Of a stretch of 64,000 nt of DNA, positions 36,399 to 45,417 are shown in pieces. The translations under genes and the position numbers were made by a program. Each line of letters begins with the position of its first letter. The stretch's first letter is position 1. The notes beneath the pieces are model-generated. The model saw nothing but the letters and a program-made list of their open reading frames with translations, ran no database searches and had not been told where the DNA came from. Source of the stretch: Gordoniibacillus kamchatkensis (GTDB taxonomy: Bacteria > Bacillota > Bacilli > Paenibacillales > NBRC-103111); the NCBI RefSeq assembly GCF_000829455.1, contig NZ_JXAK01000030.1, positions 19,956 through 83,955 of the forward strand. Direction: 5' to 3'.

Positions 36399-37079
36399 TC
36401 ACGCATTCGCTCCGATTCGTTTCCACGCTTGCTGCCGGTACGCCTCGATCTGCTCCGCCGGATGCAGCACCGGTCCGCCGTGGCACACCTCAAGCCGGGC
36501 CGGGCGAAGCCGGTCGACAATGGCGCTGCTGCGCACGGCTTCCGCCATGTCCGCAGTAAACATCGCCATCGGACGCCGGATTGTGCCACGCTTGGAGGTA
36601 AAGAGGTCGCCCGCGAGCAGAACGCCGGCCTCCGGCTCGTAATAGGCGACGTGTCCCGGCGAATGGCCCGGGGTGTGGTACGGCACGAGGCCGCCGACCG
36701 GCAGCAGGCGGTCTCCTTCGCTTTCGAGCGGAAGCACGTCTCCGGGCGCGATGACGGGAACCGCTTTGCGCCGGCGCGGATAAGGAAGACGGCCTTCCAT
36801 GTACGGAATCTCGTCCGGATGAGCGTACACCGGCACCCGGTGCACGGCGAGCACCCGCTTCAGGGCGCCAATGTGATCGGAATGCCCGTGAGTCAAAACG
36901 ACTCGCCGCAATTGGAGCCCGGACTGTTCCACGAACCGCAAAATGCCGCCCGCCATTGCCGGAATGCCGGCATCGATCAGCGTGAGCCCATCCTCGTCGG
37001 CAACGGCCCATACGGTTACAGGAATGATGATCCAGGTTTTCAAGCTCCATACCCGGTTTGAAATGGCTTCGATTTTCAT
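36399..37079 (-). CDS. metallo-beta-lactamase-fold hydrolase
   Basis: 226 residues. The metal-binding set is complete: HGHSDHIG (H-x-H-x-D-H), the His in HTPGHSPGH, the Asp in LLAGDLF and a C-terminal HGGP. NRVWSLKTWIIIPVTVWAV is the typical lead-in strand pair. Cytoplasmic; probably a thioesterase, lactonase or glyoxalase II-like enzyme. The gene overlaps the tetR-like gene by 4 bp (ATGA), so it is a likely target of that repressor. Confidence 0.88.
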   Translation of the reverse strand: MKIEAISNRVWSLKTWIIIPVTVWAVADEDGLTLIDAGIPAMAGGILRFVEQSGLQLRRVVLTHGHSDHIGALKRVLAVHRVPVYAHPDEIPYMEGRLPYPRRRKAVPVIAPGDVLPLESEGDRLLPVGGLVPYHTPGHSPGHVAYYEPEAGVLLAGDLFTSKRGTIRRPMAMFTADMAEAVRSSAIVDRLRPARLEVCHGGPVLHPAEQIEAYRQQAWKRIGANA

Positions 37080-37717
37080 TGTTTGCCAACCTCCTTGTTG
37101 GATTGCAATGCGTTAAATCCGAGCATCAACACCGCGACGGCTTCGTCGAAGGTTGGCGTCAAGCGCTCCATCAGCGCGTCCGCAGACTCTTTCGAATGGG
37201 AGTAGGTGGCCGCAATGCCGTGGATTTGGTAAAAATAAATCCGGCTGCAAGCGAGCAGCCGCTCGCCGTCGGGCAAGCCGAGCGCTTCCCCCAGCGTCCG
37301 CCGCAGCAAGTTAAACAAGCCGAGCCGCAGCCGGTTGATCTCGGAGGACGGGGAAGCCGTATCGACCCGTTCCGAGTTCACACCGAAGAAGATTCCGTAC
37401 AGTCCGCGGTTGCCGAGGCAGAATTCGATAAATACCCGGCTCAGCTTCTGCATCCGTTCCACAGCGGAAGCGCCCGGCTCGCTTGCGGCTGTCTCCATCC
37501 GTCCGCGCAGCTCTTCAAGCGGCGGAACGGACAAATGATGCAGCAGCGTCTCCTTGTCTTTGAAGTAAATGTAGATGGTCGTATGGGAGCAGCCCGCTTC
37601 CTTGGCGATCTCCCGCATCGTGACCGCTTCGTAGCCTTTTTCCCCGAACAGCTGCTTCGCCGCCGCTACAATGGCGGCCTTCGTTTCTTCCGCGCGTTTT
37701 TCCTGCAGGCGTGGCAT
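37076..37717 (-). CDS. TetR/AcrR-family repressor
   Basis: 213 residues. The N-terminal HTH is canonical (TKAAIVAAAKQLFGEKGYEAVTMREIAKEAGCSHTTIYIYFKDKETLLHHL). The C-domain is all-helical, ligand unknown. Two palindromic operators lie upstream at 37771-37801. It is translationally coupled to the metallo-hydrolase gene, giving a compact repressor-enzyme unit. Confidence 0.9.
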   Translation of the reverse strand: MPRLQEKRAEETKAAIVAAAKQLFGEKGYEAVTMREIAKEAGCSHTTIYIYFKDKETLLHHLSVPPLEELRGRMETAASEPGASAVERMQKLSRVFIEFCLGNRGLYGIFFGVNSERVDTASPSSEINRLRLGLFNLLRRTLGEALGLPDGERLLACSRIYFYQIHGIAATYSHSKESADALMERLTPTFDEAVAVLMLGFNALQSNKEVGKQ

Positions 37718-37770
37718 GGACGGTGTTCTCCTTTCGGCGACGAGTTGCCGCCGTTTTGTATCACTATTAA

Positions 37771-37801
37771 TAACCTATGGTTATATAATAACCAATGGTT
37801 A
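37771..37801. promoter_or_regulatory. tandem TetR operators
   Basis: TAACCTATGGTTA (37771-37783) and TAACCAATGGTTA (37789-37801): two near-identical 13-bp palindromes with centres 18 bp apart, as expected for two repressor dimers on one DNA region. Confidence 0.75.
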
Positions 37802-37918
37802 CTATTGCGTCAAGCGGCATGTAACCAAATGGACGGCGCAAGCCGTTTAATCTTGCGATCCCGGGGTGTTATACTTGGCGTATGGAGCGGAAAGAAGCCG
37901 TCAAAGGAGGTTGTTGCT

Positions 37919-38533
37919 GTGCTGTCGGAAACCAAGATCAATTTGGCTAAAGCGTACGATGAGGATGCGCATCGCAGGTCGCAGTCTACTGCAGCCGAAT
38001 GGAAAGTGAGGGAGCGGGGCGCTTTTGCGGAGTTGCTGCGGCAGGAGGGCAAAACGGCAGTGCTGGAAATAGGCGCAGGCACGGGGAGGGACAGCCGCTT
38101 TTTCAAGGACTGCGGCTATGAGGTAACTAGCACCGATTTGTCTCAAGAGATGGTGCGCTATTGCCGGGAGCAGGGGCTAAACGCTATGGTTATGGACTTC
38201 TATAACCTGGAGTTCGCGGACGAAAGCTTCGAAGCGGTTTATGCCCTTAATTGTTTGCTGCACGTGCCCAAGAACGAGCTGGGGGGCGTCCTGCTGGAAA
38301 TCCGAAGAGTTTTGAAACGCGGCGGCATTTTTTATATGGGGGTGTACGGAGGCCGCAAATCGGAAGAAATTTGGGACGACGATTGGTGCGAGCCGAAGCG
38401 GCTGTTTTCTTTCTATACGGATGATGCGATCCAGGCTGCCGTGAAGGAGTATTTTGACGTCGAGGATTTTCACGCCGTTCCTTTGGAAGCGGGCAAGCCG
38501 CATTTTCAATCGCTTATTGCCAGGAAGCGCTGA
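37919..38533 (+). CDS. class I SAM-dependent methyltransferase
   Basis: 204 residues from GTG 37919 (AAAGGAGG upstream). Motif I VLEIGAGTGRDSRFF, the acidic end of strand 2 in VTSTDLSQEMV, and YNLEFADESFEAVYALNCLLHVPK followed by LLEIRRVLKRGGIFYMGVYGG define the fold. The acceptor is unknown; SAM enzymes of this size modify small molecules. It is followed 14 bp later by nagA, so co-transcription is likely, but a functional link is not evident. Confidence 0.88.
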   Translation: MLSETKINLAKAYDEDAHRRSQSTAAEWKVRERGAFAELLRQEGKTAVLEIGAGTGRDSRFFKDCGYEVTSTDLSQEMVRYCREQGLNAMVMDFYNLEFADESFEAVYALNCLLHVPKNELGGVLLEIRRVLKRGGIFYMGVYGGRKSEEIWDDDWCEPKRLFSFYTDDAIQAAVKEYFDVEDFHAVPLEAGKPHFQSLIARKR

Positions 38534-38547
38534 CAAGGAGGGATCTT

Positions 38548-39699
38548 ATGACCGCAACATTGATCCGAAACGTACGCCTGATTGACGGCCCCGATCCGCG
38601 GCCGGGATGCGTACTCGTGCGCGGCACGGCTATCGAAGCGGTTGCGGCTGGCGATCATGCGGCCGAGTATGCGGCTGACCGGGAAATGGACGGAAACGGC
38701 CATATGCTCTTGCCGGGCATGATCGACGTACATATTCACGGCGCCGATGGCTACGACATGATGGACGGCACGACCCGCAGCGTGGAGGCGGTATCCGCCG
38801 CCTGCGCGCGAACCGGCTGCACGTCGTTCCTGGCGACCTCGGTATCTTCGTCGATTGAGGACCTAATGGCGATGATTTCTAGCGTTTCACGGGTAGTCGG
38901 CAAAGAGCCGGGTGCCCGCATCGCCGGCATCCATATCGAGGGTCCGTATTTGAACGCGAAGCGGAAAGGGATGCAGAACGAACAGTTTTTGCGCCATCCC
39001 GACCTCGAGGAGATGAGTGCGATTGTACGCGCAGCCGGACCGCTCGTCCGCATGGTGACGCTGGCGCCGGAGCTGCCGGGCGGGCTGGACATGATCGCGT
39101 TTTTGAAGGAGCGCGGCATTATCGCGGCTGTCGCCCATTCGGATGCCACGTATGAGGAAGCGAAGATGGCGTTCCGGACGGGAGCGAGCCATGTCACTCA
39201 TTGCTTCAACGGCATGCGGCCGATTCATCACCGCGATCCCGGGCTGATCGTGGCCGCACTTGAAGAACGCGATGTCAGCGTGCAAGCGATCGTCGACGAC
39301 GTCCATCTTCATCCGGCCATCGTCCGCTTGCTGCACCGGGAAAAGGGGCCGGACAACATGGTGCTGATCACGGACGCGCTTCAAGCGATGGGGCTCGGCG
39401 ACGGCACATACTCGTTCGGAGGGCATGAGGTTACGGTGTCGCACGGGGTGGCCAGGCTGGCGGACGGCACGCTCGCTTCGAGTACGGTGACGATGAACGA
39501 GGCGCTGGCGAAAGCCGTTCGCGCAGGCATCCCTTTGCGGGACGCCGCCGCTATGGCGACGCAAACGCCGGCGGACCTGCTGGGCTTGACGGCAAAAGGC
39601 CGCATCGCCCCGGGGGCGGATGCGGACCTGGTGCTTTTGAACGACCGGTTCGAGGTCATGTGGACGATGGTTAGCGGGAACACGGTTTACCGCCGATAA
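38548..39699 (+). CDS. nagA: N-acetylglucosamine-6-phosphate deacetylase
   Basis: 383 residues, standard NagA length. Metal and substrate motifs are present: LLPGMIDVHIHGADGYDMMDG, IAGIHIEGPYLNAKRKGMQ, AVAHSDATYEE, THCFNGMRPIHHRDPGL and VLITDALQAMG (catalytic Asp). It removes acetate from GlcNAc-6-phosphate, giving glucosamine-6-phosphate for cell-wall or glycolytic use. AAGGAGG precedes the start. nagB is not in the window. Confidence 0.93.
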   Translation: MTATLIRNVRLIDGPDPRPGCVLVRGTAIEAVAAGDHAAEYAADREMDGNGHMLLPGMIDVHIHGADGYDMMDGTTRSVEAVSAACARTGCTSFLATSVSSSIEDLMAMISSVSRVVGKEPGARIAGIHIEGPYLNAKRKGMQNEQFLRHPDLEEMSAIVRAAGPLVRMVTLAPELPGGLDMIAFLKERGIIAAVAHSDATYEEAKMAFRTGASHVTHCFNGMRPIHHRDPGLIVAALEERDVSVQAIVDDVHLHPAIVRLLHREKGPDNMVLITDALQAMGLGDGTYSFGGHEVTVSHGVARLADGTLASSTVTMNEALAKAVRAGIPLRDAAAMATQTPADLLGLTAKGRIAPGADADLVLLNDRFEVMWTMVSGNTVYRR

Positions 39700-39718
39700 A
39701 AACAAGCTGGTGCACTAT

Positions 39719-39810
39719 GAAGCGGCTAAGCGGAGCATGCCGACAGCAACGCGAGCCGCTGCGCTCAGAAGCGGCTAGGCGGAGCATGCCTGCGGCAACG
39801 CGAGTCGCGT
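39719..39810. repeat. two 49-bp direct repeats
   Basis: AAGCGGCTAAGCGGAGCATG at 39720 and AAGCGGCTAGGCGGAGCATG at 39769 begin two copies that continue through GCAACGCGAG. They follow the nagA stop. Confidence 0.7.
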
Positions 39811-39850
39811 GCGGGTTCGCCCGCGGCAGCCGGACGCTTGGAGCCGTGCT

Positions 39851-41100
39851 TCACGACGCCGGTTTCAGCGGCTGCGCCGGCTCATCTTCGTTTGCGGCCG
39901 GTTGATTCATCTGCTTAAACATAAACGCGCTTAACAACAGCATCGCAATCCGCACAGCAACGTCGATGGCGAACACGGCTGTCGTGCCTTGCGCCTGCGT
40001 GACGGCGCCGCCGACAATGTTGCCGACAGGCAGCGAGCACCATGCCACAAGCCGAATGCTCGTCATCGCCCGGCCCATAATGTCCGGAGCGACGGACGTC
40101 TGGCGAAGCGTGATCAAGGCGATGTTCCACACCGAAACGGCGAACCCCGACAAGCCGTAAGCGGCCGCGATGAGTCCTGTATGCGATGTTGCGGCAAGAA
40201 CGGCGGGCGGGATCATCCAGAGCACGAGTACGGCGACAAGCAGCTGCTTGAGCGAAAGCAGCGCCTTGATTCGCCCGTACACGAGCCCGCCCGCCACCAT
40301 GCCGGCGCTCCAGCTCGCCAGAACGTATCCGGTTACGTCCGACGCCACGTGCAGCTCGCGCTGCAGCTTGTACAAGAGCGCTACATAAGTAGCCGGGATG
40401 ACGAGGTTGGCCAGCATGGAGAAGATCCCCGTCGTTCGAATCAGCTTGTGATTCCATACATACGCAAAGCCTTCGCCGATCTCTGTGAGCAATCGGCGTT
40501 TTTGCGCTGTCCGTGTCTGCTGCCGTTCGCTGCGGCGCACTTTCATGATAGATACGATGGAAATGAGGTAGGTGGCTGCCGTTAACATGAGCACTTCGCT
40601 CCCGCCGAACCACGAGACGAAAGCGCCGCCGAGCACCGGACCGAGAATCTGGCTCAGCGACGTGCCGCTTTGCATGGCGCTGTTCGCGCTGCCCAGCTTG
40701 TCTTTGTCGACGATCAGCGGCAAGTAAGCGCCGTACGCTGCGTCAAACAGCGCAGCAAATGCACTGAGACCGGCCTGAACCGCGAACAGCAGCAGGACGG
40801 GCGTCTCCCCGCTTATAAAGAAGGCGACTGGCAGGGTCGACATGAGCGCCACGCGTCCGATATCCGCCCATATCATCATTTTGCTTCGGCTCAGCCGGTC
40901 TGCCCACGCGCCCGCCGGCAAAGAAAGCAGCAAATAAGGGATGAAGCCGATAGCAAAAGCGAGCCCCGTGCTGGCTGCGGACCCGGTTTTTGCAGCAGCA
41001 GCCAGGGGATCGCAAAGGTGGCGATTGCAGCGCCGAATTGGGCCAACGTCTGGCCGCATAAAAACGATACAAAAGTTCGTTCGCGCCAAATGCTGTTCAT
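39851..41100 (-). CDS. MFS transporter (MdtG/EntS-like, 12 TM), one frameshift
   Basis: ATG 41100 follows GAAAGGAAG. The N-terminus NSIWRERTFVSFLCGQTLAQFGAAIATFAIPWLLLQ reads to a run of five A (40987-40991 on the plus strand), where the frame is lost. With six A it continues TGSAASTGLAFAIGFIPYLLLSLPAGAWADRLSRSKMM, containing motif A, to a total of 416 residues and 12 helices. The family (MFS_3-type) exports drugs, siderophores or other small molecules. An ArsR-type gene is divergently transcribed and its likely operator lies between the two promoters, so substrate-dependent induction is probable. Confidence 0.82.
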
Positions 41101-41145
41101 CGTATGTACTTCCTTTCGAGGCAAGTTATGGATGCGATAGCGCTG

Positions 41146-41174
41146 ATTATAGTACATAATTTCAGAAACGTAAA
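41146..41174 (-). promoter_or_regulatory. sigma-A promoter of the MFS gene
   Basis: Minus strand TTTACG (41174-41169), a 17-bp spacer and TATAAT (41151-41146). Confidence 0.7.
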
Positions 41175-41178
41175 GTAG

Positions 41179-41194
41179 TTCGTTAAATAACGAA
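41179..41194. promoter_or_regulatory. perfect 16-bp palindrome, ArsR operator candidate
   Basis: TTCGTTAAATAACGAA lies just upstream of the MFS -35 box. A half copy, TTTCGTTATT, lies near 41206, towards the divergent promoter. Confidence 0.65.
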
Positions 41195-41218
41195 ATATAT
41201 GCGCTTTCGTTATTTTTG

Positions 41219-41247
41219 TTGACCGCGCTTTGCGCATTAAGTAACAT
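41219..41247 (+). promoter_or_regulatory. sigma-A promoter of the ArsR gene
   Basis: TTGACC (41219-41224), a 17-bp spacer and TAACAT (41242-41247). Confidence 0.6.
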
Positions 41248-41303
41248 AGGAGCATGAGAGCAGACGGGAATTGCCGTCATACCGCCGGATGGAGGAGCTT
41301 TTC

Positions 41304-42215
41304 ATGCAGCTGCAGTTCACCTATAAAGACACTCACGAGTTCGTCACAAGCTTTTTAACGTACGTATGCAAAAGCGTTCTTCGCCGCTCCGACCGGGACA
41401 AGAAGTGGGAAGCCGCCATCGGGAAAAAGCTGCCCGAACCGGTCCAGGCGGCGCTTGCCCAAGATGAGAAGGCCGGCAAATTCAGCAAAATGGGGTTCAT
41501 TCATCTTCTGGCGGAGGCGTGCCCGTTTGCGGAAGCGGGCCAATTCGTGTCGTGGCTTCGCGAGCAAAGCGCAGGGGACATTTACGAGCATTTGTCGCCG
41601 TATATGAAGCAGTTTCCCGAGGAGCTCGGCAGCTTGCGGGATAAAATCGCGTCCTATCTCGAAGCGTGGTACGAGGCGTATTTTGCCCATATCGACCGCG
41701 AGCCGCTGAATCTGCTGCAGCAAGAAGCCGCAGACCGGATGCGGCAGCTGAAGCGTATGGCCGACGCGGACGCTTTCGTTGAGGAAGTGACGAACGGCCT
41801 CGTATTTCAAGAGCAAGAGCGGCTGCAGAAGCTCGTTTTGACGCCGCAATATCACGCCGCTCCGCTCAACTGGATTTTTACGTTCGACCATGTCACCCTG
41901 TGCCATTACGCTTTCGATACGTCGAAGTACGACGAAGAGGAGCCGTCCCGGCTGTTGAAGGAAGCGGCGAAGGGGCTGTCCGACGTGAACCGGCTGAAAA
42001 TGCTCCGTTTCCTGCGCGGCGGCCCCCAGAGCTATATCGATGTGGTGAAGCATATGGGTTTGGCCAAAAGCACGGTATACGAGCATATGCTCATACTTCG
42101 CTCCGCCGGTTTGATCCGTTCTTATGTCGTCGGGGATTCGGCCGTCGCGTACGGCTTAAGACGCGAAGGGATCAGCAAACTGCAGCAGGAGCTGGATAGC
42201 TGGCTGCGAATATAA
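41304..42215 (+). CDS. long ArsR-family regulator
   Basis: 303 residues; GGAGG precedes ATG 41304. The winged helix is at the C-terminus (~215-300: LSDVNRLKMLRFLRGGPQSYIDVVKHMGLAKSTVYEHMLILRSAGLIRSYVVGDSAVAYGL). The N-terminal ~200 residues form a helical domain of the DUF5937-like type and probably sense a ligand or assist dimerisation. Its divergent neighbour is an MFS exporter with a perfect palindrome between them, so it most likely controls that pump. Confidence 0.82.
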   Translation: MQLQFTYKDTHEFVTSFLTYVCKSVLRRSDRDKKWEAAIGKKLPEPVQAALAQDEKAGKFSKMGFIHLLAEACPFAEAGQFVSWLREQSAGDIYEHLSPYMKQFPEELGSLRDKIASYLEAWYEAYFAHIDREPLNLLQQEAADRMRQLKRMADADAFVEEVTNGLVFQEQERLQKLVLTPQYHAAPLNWIFTFDHVTLCHYAFDTSKYDEEEPSRLLKEAAKGLSDVNRLKMLRFLRGGPQSYIDVVKHMGLAKSTVYEHMLILRSAGLIRSYVVGDSAVAYGLRREGISKLQQELDSWLRI

Positions 42216-42230
42216 AGGGAGGGCTTGCCG

Positions 42231-42488
42231 TTGGAATGCAGAGTGGGCTGTGCGGCTTGCTGTATCGTAATCTCGATCTCATCGCCCATTCCCGGAATGC
42301 CGCAAGGAAAGCCGGCGGGTGTACGGTGCGTACAACTGGCGGACGATAACCGGTGCCGTTTGTTCGGCATGCCGGAGCGTCCCGCCGTGTGCGCCAGCCT
42401 GAAGCCCGCGGAGGAAATGTGCGGCCATTCGAATGAAGAGGCCGCAGCGATCTTGTCGCGGCTCGAGCGGGAGACCAAGCCTTCGTAA
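42231..42488 (+). CDS. YkgJ-type cysteine-cluster protein
   Basis: 85 residues with cysteines in the C-x3-C-x2-CC pattern near the start (CRVGCAACC) and further Cys at RCVQL, RCRLF, AVCASL and EMCGH. This matches small YkgJ-like zinc/iron-chelating cluster proteins. TTG 42231 is preferred over TTG 42225 because AAAGGGAGG is then 8 bases upstream. The metal bound and the role are unknown. The next gene starts 38 bp on. Confidence 0.78.
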   Translation: MECRVGCAACCIVISISSPIPGMPQGKPAGVRCVQLADDNRCRLFGMPERPAVCASLKPAEEMCGHSNEEAAAILSRLERETKPS

Positions 42489-42526
42489 TGCGAGCGTTGC
42501 CCATACTTTTGAGCAGGGGGACCGAA

Positions 42527-43501
42527 ATGGCGAAATGTAATGTGGGAGACTTGCCGGAATACAAGCATTTTCGGCTTGAGCAAGCGGCGGAGGGAGTATA
42601 CGCCGCCATATCGGTGCCGGGGACAGGTTCGCTCGGCAATGCGGCTATCGTCGATCTTGGCGACGCGACGCTTGTCGTGGATACGTTTCTGACGATTCAA
42701 GCCGCCGAGCAGCTGCGGGACGCTGCGGAGCGTCTGACCGGCCGGCCGGCTTCTTACGTGTTCAACACGCATTGGCACGCGGACCATACGTTTGGCAATC
42801 AAGTGTTTGCGCCTGCGGCGCAGATCATCTCTACTTCCCGGACACGTGATATTATGGCCGCGTTCGCGAAAGAACGGTTGCCCCAGCAATTGGCCGAGCC
42901 GGAAGCTCTTCACAGAGCGATTGACGAATGGGAAGAGCAAAGCAAGCAGGTGAGCGATGCCAAGCTTCGGATGGAGATGGAATGGGAAGTCGCAAGCGAT
43001 CGCGAGTATATGAGAGCGCTCCCTAATGTCGTCTATACGCTGCCGGCGATCACGTTCGAGCAGCAGATTACGCTGCATGGCAGCCGGCGGAGCGCGCAGC
43101 TGATCACATACGGCGGGGGACATACGCAAAGCGACGCTTTTGTCTACTTGTCGGAAGACAAAATCGCCATAACTGGGGACCTGGTGCTCTCCGGCCATCA
43201 TCTCGTCCTGAGATTCGGCAACCCGCAAGAGTGGCTGCACATCCTGGATCAGGTGGAAGCGCTGCAAGCGGAAATTATCGTACCCGGCCACGGGCCCGTT
43301 TGCTCGCCGGACGCGATCGGTAAGGCCCGGACCTATTTGAAAGATATGTTCGCTTTGGCCGAACACCTCGTGCGAAGCGGAGGCAGCCCGGACGCGGTGC
43401 AGGTGCCGGAAGCTTATCGAAGCTGGTATTTTACATCGGACTTCAAAACGAATCTGGAAGTGCTTTGTGCGAAGCTGACTGAATCAGCCGCCGAACAATA
43501 A
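42527..43501 (+). CDS. metallo-beta-lactamase-fold hydrolase
   Basis: 324 residues from ATG 42527 (AGGGGG upstream); an in-frame ATG at 42488 exists but lacks a site. Metal ligands: THWHADHTFGN (H-x-H-x-D-H), TYGGGHTQSD, ITGDLVL and VPGHGPV. It resembles broad MBL hydrolases such as quinol/QueH-type or B3-like relatives; substrate unknown. The downstream DinB gene starts 12 bp later and may be co-transcribed. Confidence 0.86.
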   Translation: MAKCNVGDLPEYKHFRLEQAAEGVYAAISVPGTGSLGNAAIVDLGDATLVVDTFLTIQAAEQLRDAAERLTGRPASYVFNTHWHADHTFGNQVFAPAAQIISTSRTRDIMAAFAKERLPQQLAEPEALHRAIDEWEEQSKQVSDAKLRMEMEWEVASDREYMRALPNVVYTLPAITFEQQITLHGSRRSAQLITYGGGHTQSDAFVYLSEDKIAITGDLVLSGHHLVLRFGNPQEWLHILDQVEALQAEIIVPGHGPVCSPDAIGKARTYLKDMFALAEHLVRSGGSPDAVQVPEAYRSWYFTSDFKTNLEVLCAKLTESAAEQ

Positions 43502-43513
43502 GGAGGAAAACGC

Positions 43514-43990
43514 ATGCTCACGGCCAAAGACGCGATTATATACAATTTCCGGGAAACGCGCCGGCGTTCCATCCTGTGCTGGAGAGCGATACCGAAGGAG
43601 ATGCTGGACTGGAAGCCGGACGGCGAAGCGATGTCGATCGGGGAGATGATCCGGCATGTATGGACCGCCACCTATTGGTACCAGCGTATATTGATGAACC
43701 GCGGTTCCTTGCAAGCGGAGGAGAGCGGCCCTTTCGACTCGATCCCGGTTACCGCCGCGGAAACGGAGATCGAGCTGTCCGAGCCGTATTTTCAAGATTT
43801 TCTGACGTATGTGTCAGGATTGGCGGAAGAAGACATCAGTGCGGCAGTCATTGACCGAAGCGACGTCGGCTACCGCCGCACCCTCGGCGACATGCTGCTC
43901 CGGATCGCTTATCACGAGTCCGTGCATACGGGGCAATTGCTGCAATATATGCGGATGGCCGGACTGGACAGGCCGAAAGTGTGGGACTAG
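43514..43990 (+). CDS. DinB/YfiT-like putative metal-dependent protein
   Basis: 158 residues of the four-helix DinB fold. Three putative metal-binding histidines are placed as expected: IRHVWTATYWY (~residue 48) and YHESVHTGQLLQYMR (two His, ~133-137). The N-terminal ETRRRSILCWRAIPKEMLDWKP is typical. DinB-superfamily members can be thiol-dependent transferases or nucleases; no activity can be assigned. AAGGAGG precedes the start. Confidence 0.85.
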   Translation: MLTAKDAIIYNFRETRRRSILCWRAIPKEMLDWKPDGEAMSIGEMIRHVWTATYWYQRILMNRGSLQAEESGPFDSIPVTAAETEIELSEPYFQDFLTYVSGLAEEDISAAVIDRSDVGYRRTLGDMLLRIAYHESVHTGQLLQYMRMAGLDRPKVWD

Positions 43991-44003
43991 GCCGCCGGCG
44001 CCG

Positions 44004-44756
44004 CTAGCCGATAATCCGATTGACAAAATGGTAAATGTCCGAATAAAGCTGATCCCGGTCATGATCCGTTAAAATGGCGTGGGTCGAATTCGGGTAATAT
44101 TTAATGGCTTTAAAGGGCGAGGACGTATTGCCGTAAATGTAATCGGCGCTTCTAGGATGCACCACTTCGTCCCGGCTTCCCTGCGTAATGAGGAGCGGCG
44201 TTCTTACTTGCGCCAAGGAGCGCTTCACATGGCTCAGCAGAAACCACAGGCTGATCAAACATTGCAGCGGAGGCTTCGCGTAATAGAACGATTCGGCTGC
44301 GGCAGGAGCGGCGGGAGCGGACTTGGAGGAGTTGCCCAGCCACTGTTTCATCACTTCGACGCAAGCGAGCCGTTTCTGGATATATATCGGGGTCGACAGG
44401 CATACGGCCCCGTCCACTTTTTTTTCCACAGCGAGCTTTAGCGCCAGCAGGCCGCCCATCGAGTGGCCGACTGCGACGATTTTTTTGCCGCCGAAGCGGA
44501 TGACGTCTTCATAGGAGCTCACGATGTGCGCCCACCAATCGGACCATCTCGTCCTGGTCATGTCTTTGAGCGTCGTGCCGTGTCCCGGCAGTCTTACCGC
44601 ATGCACCGTGTATCCGTGCCTGTTCAAGTAATGCCCGAGCCGGCGAAATTCCAGAGGCGACCCGGTGAAGCCGTGCACCATGAGGATCATGGTCGAAGCC
44701 CGCTCTCCCGCCCCCGGCAGCAGAAAAGGCGCCGTCAGTTCTTCGATGGATTCCAT
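44004..44756 (-). CDS. alpha/beta hydrolase, carboxylesterase type (Est30-like)
   Basis: 250 residues. Nucleophile elbow GHSMGGLLAL (Ser ~98), oxyanion region MVHGFTGSPLEFRRLGHYLNRHGYTVHAVRLPGHGTT, acid in TQGSRDEVVHPRSADYIY and catalytic His in STHAILTDHDRDQLY complete the triad. A cap region (~125-165) is Ala/Ser-rich. Cytoplasmic carboxylesterase or monoacylglycerol-lipase-like enzyme. It is convergent with the DinB gene. Confidence 0.88.
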   Translation of the reverse strand: MESIEELTAPFLLPGAGERASTMILMVHGFTGSPLEFRRLGHYLNRHGYTVHAVRLPGHGTTLKDMTRTRWSDWWAHIVSSYEDVIRFGGKKIVAVGHSMGGLLALKLAVEKKVDGAVCLSTPIYIQKRLACVEVMKQWLGNSSKSAPAAPAAAESFYYAKPPLQCLISLWFLLSHVKRSLAQVRTPLLITQGSRDEVVHPRSADYIYGNTSSPFKAIKYYPNSTHAILTDHDRDQLYSDIYHFVNRIIG

Positions 44757-44866
44757 AGCGACCGCTACCCCCGTTTCCTGAGCGTAATGTCTGGATGAAC
44801 AGGAATATTATTGACCAGCGGCGGAAGCGGTTATGTACGGCCGGGGCAGACAGCGGCGGCGAGGAG

Positions 44867-44895
44867 TTGTATTGAGCTGGGAAACGTGGTATGAT
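44867..44895 (+). promoter_or_regulatory. promoter of the cold-shock gene
   Basis: TTGTAT (44867-44872), a 17-bp spacer, TATGAT (44890-44895). It gives a leader of about 130 bases. Confidence 0.55.
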
Positions 44896-44920
44896 ATCGG
44901 TAATCGCAAGTGATAACCTG

Positions 44921-44987
44921 ATTCACATATGGTCCAAGGTTCTCATGGGATCGCGGGTGCCTTTGACAATATGTGAATTTTTATTTG
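44921..44987 (+). promoter_or_regulatory. structured csp leader with terminator-like hairpin
   Basis: ATTCACATAT (44921-44930) is perfectly complementary to ATATGTGAAT (44969-44978), followed by TTTTTATTTG. The arrangement resembles an intrinsic attenuator placed in the 5' leader, about 50 bases before the start codon. Confidence 0.55.
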
Positions 44988-45035
44988 TCGAAAATAAAGA
45001 GTCATGTAAATAAGGTAATGAGGAGGTAATTAGCT

Positions 45036-45236
45036 ATGCAAGAAGGTACAGTAAAATGGTTTAACGCGGAGAAAGGCTTCGGCTTTATCCAGGTTGAAGG
45101 CGGCAACGACGTGTTCGTGCACTTTAGCGCCATTCAAGGCGAAGGCTACAAGTCGCTCGACGAAGGCCAGCGCGTACAATTCAACGTTGTGCAAGGCAAT
45201 CGCGGCCCGCAAGCCGAGAACGTCGTAAAGCTGTAA
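45036..45236 (+). CDS. cold-shock protein (CspA family)
   Basis: 66 residues, complete OB-fold cold-shock domain: [20 protein letters not shown] (RNP1, KGFGFI) and [10 protein letters not shown] (RNP2, VFVHF), ending [10 protein letters not shown]. An RNA/ssDNA chaperone acting in the cytoplasm. GAGGAGG precedes the start. The long leader with a hairpin and T-run suggests post-initiation control, as is common for csp genes. A strong terminator follows. Confidence 0.95.
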   Translation: MQEGTVKWFNAEKGFGFIQVEGGNDVFVHFSAIQGEGYKSLDEGQRVQFNVVQGNRGPQAENVVKL

Positions 45237-45245
45237 GCCCCGGCA

Positions 45246-45289
45246 AAATGCTGCCCTTAACGACCACGTTAAGGGCAGCATTTTTTTTG
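45246..45289 (+). terminator. Rho-independent terminator after csp
   Basis: GCTGCCCTTAACG (45250-45262) pairs perfectly with CGTTAAGGGCAGC (45267-45279), followed by A and eight T. Confidence 0.9.
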
Positions 45290-45417
45290 CAAGTTGAAGC
45301 GTTAGAGTGCATTGAAGATCATGGTGCTGCGGCTTGAAAAGCTTCTCGGATGACGAAGCGTTACCGGGATGGATCGGCGCAGATTGGCGATGATGGAGTT
45401 AGGCTTGAATGGATTCG

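Noticed and set aside
37058..37918. N-terminal extension of the methyltransferase gene across the tetR gene
   Set aside because: The extension is antisense to the TetR gene, and GTG 37919 has an ideal ribosome-binding site.
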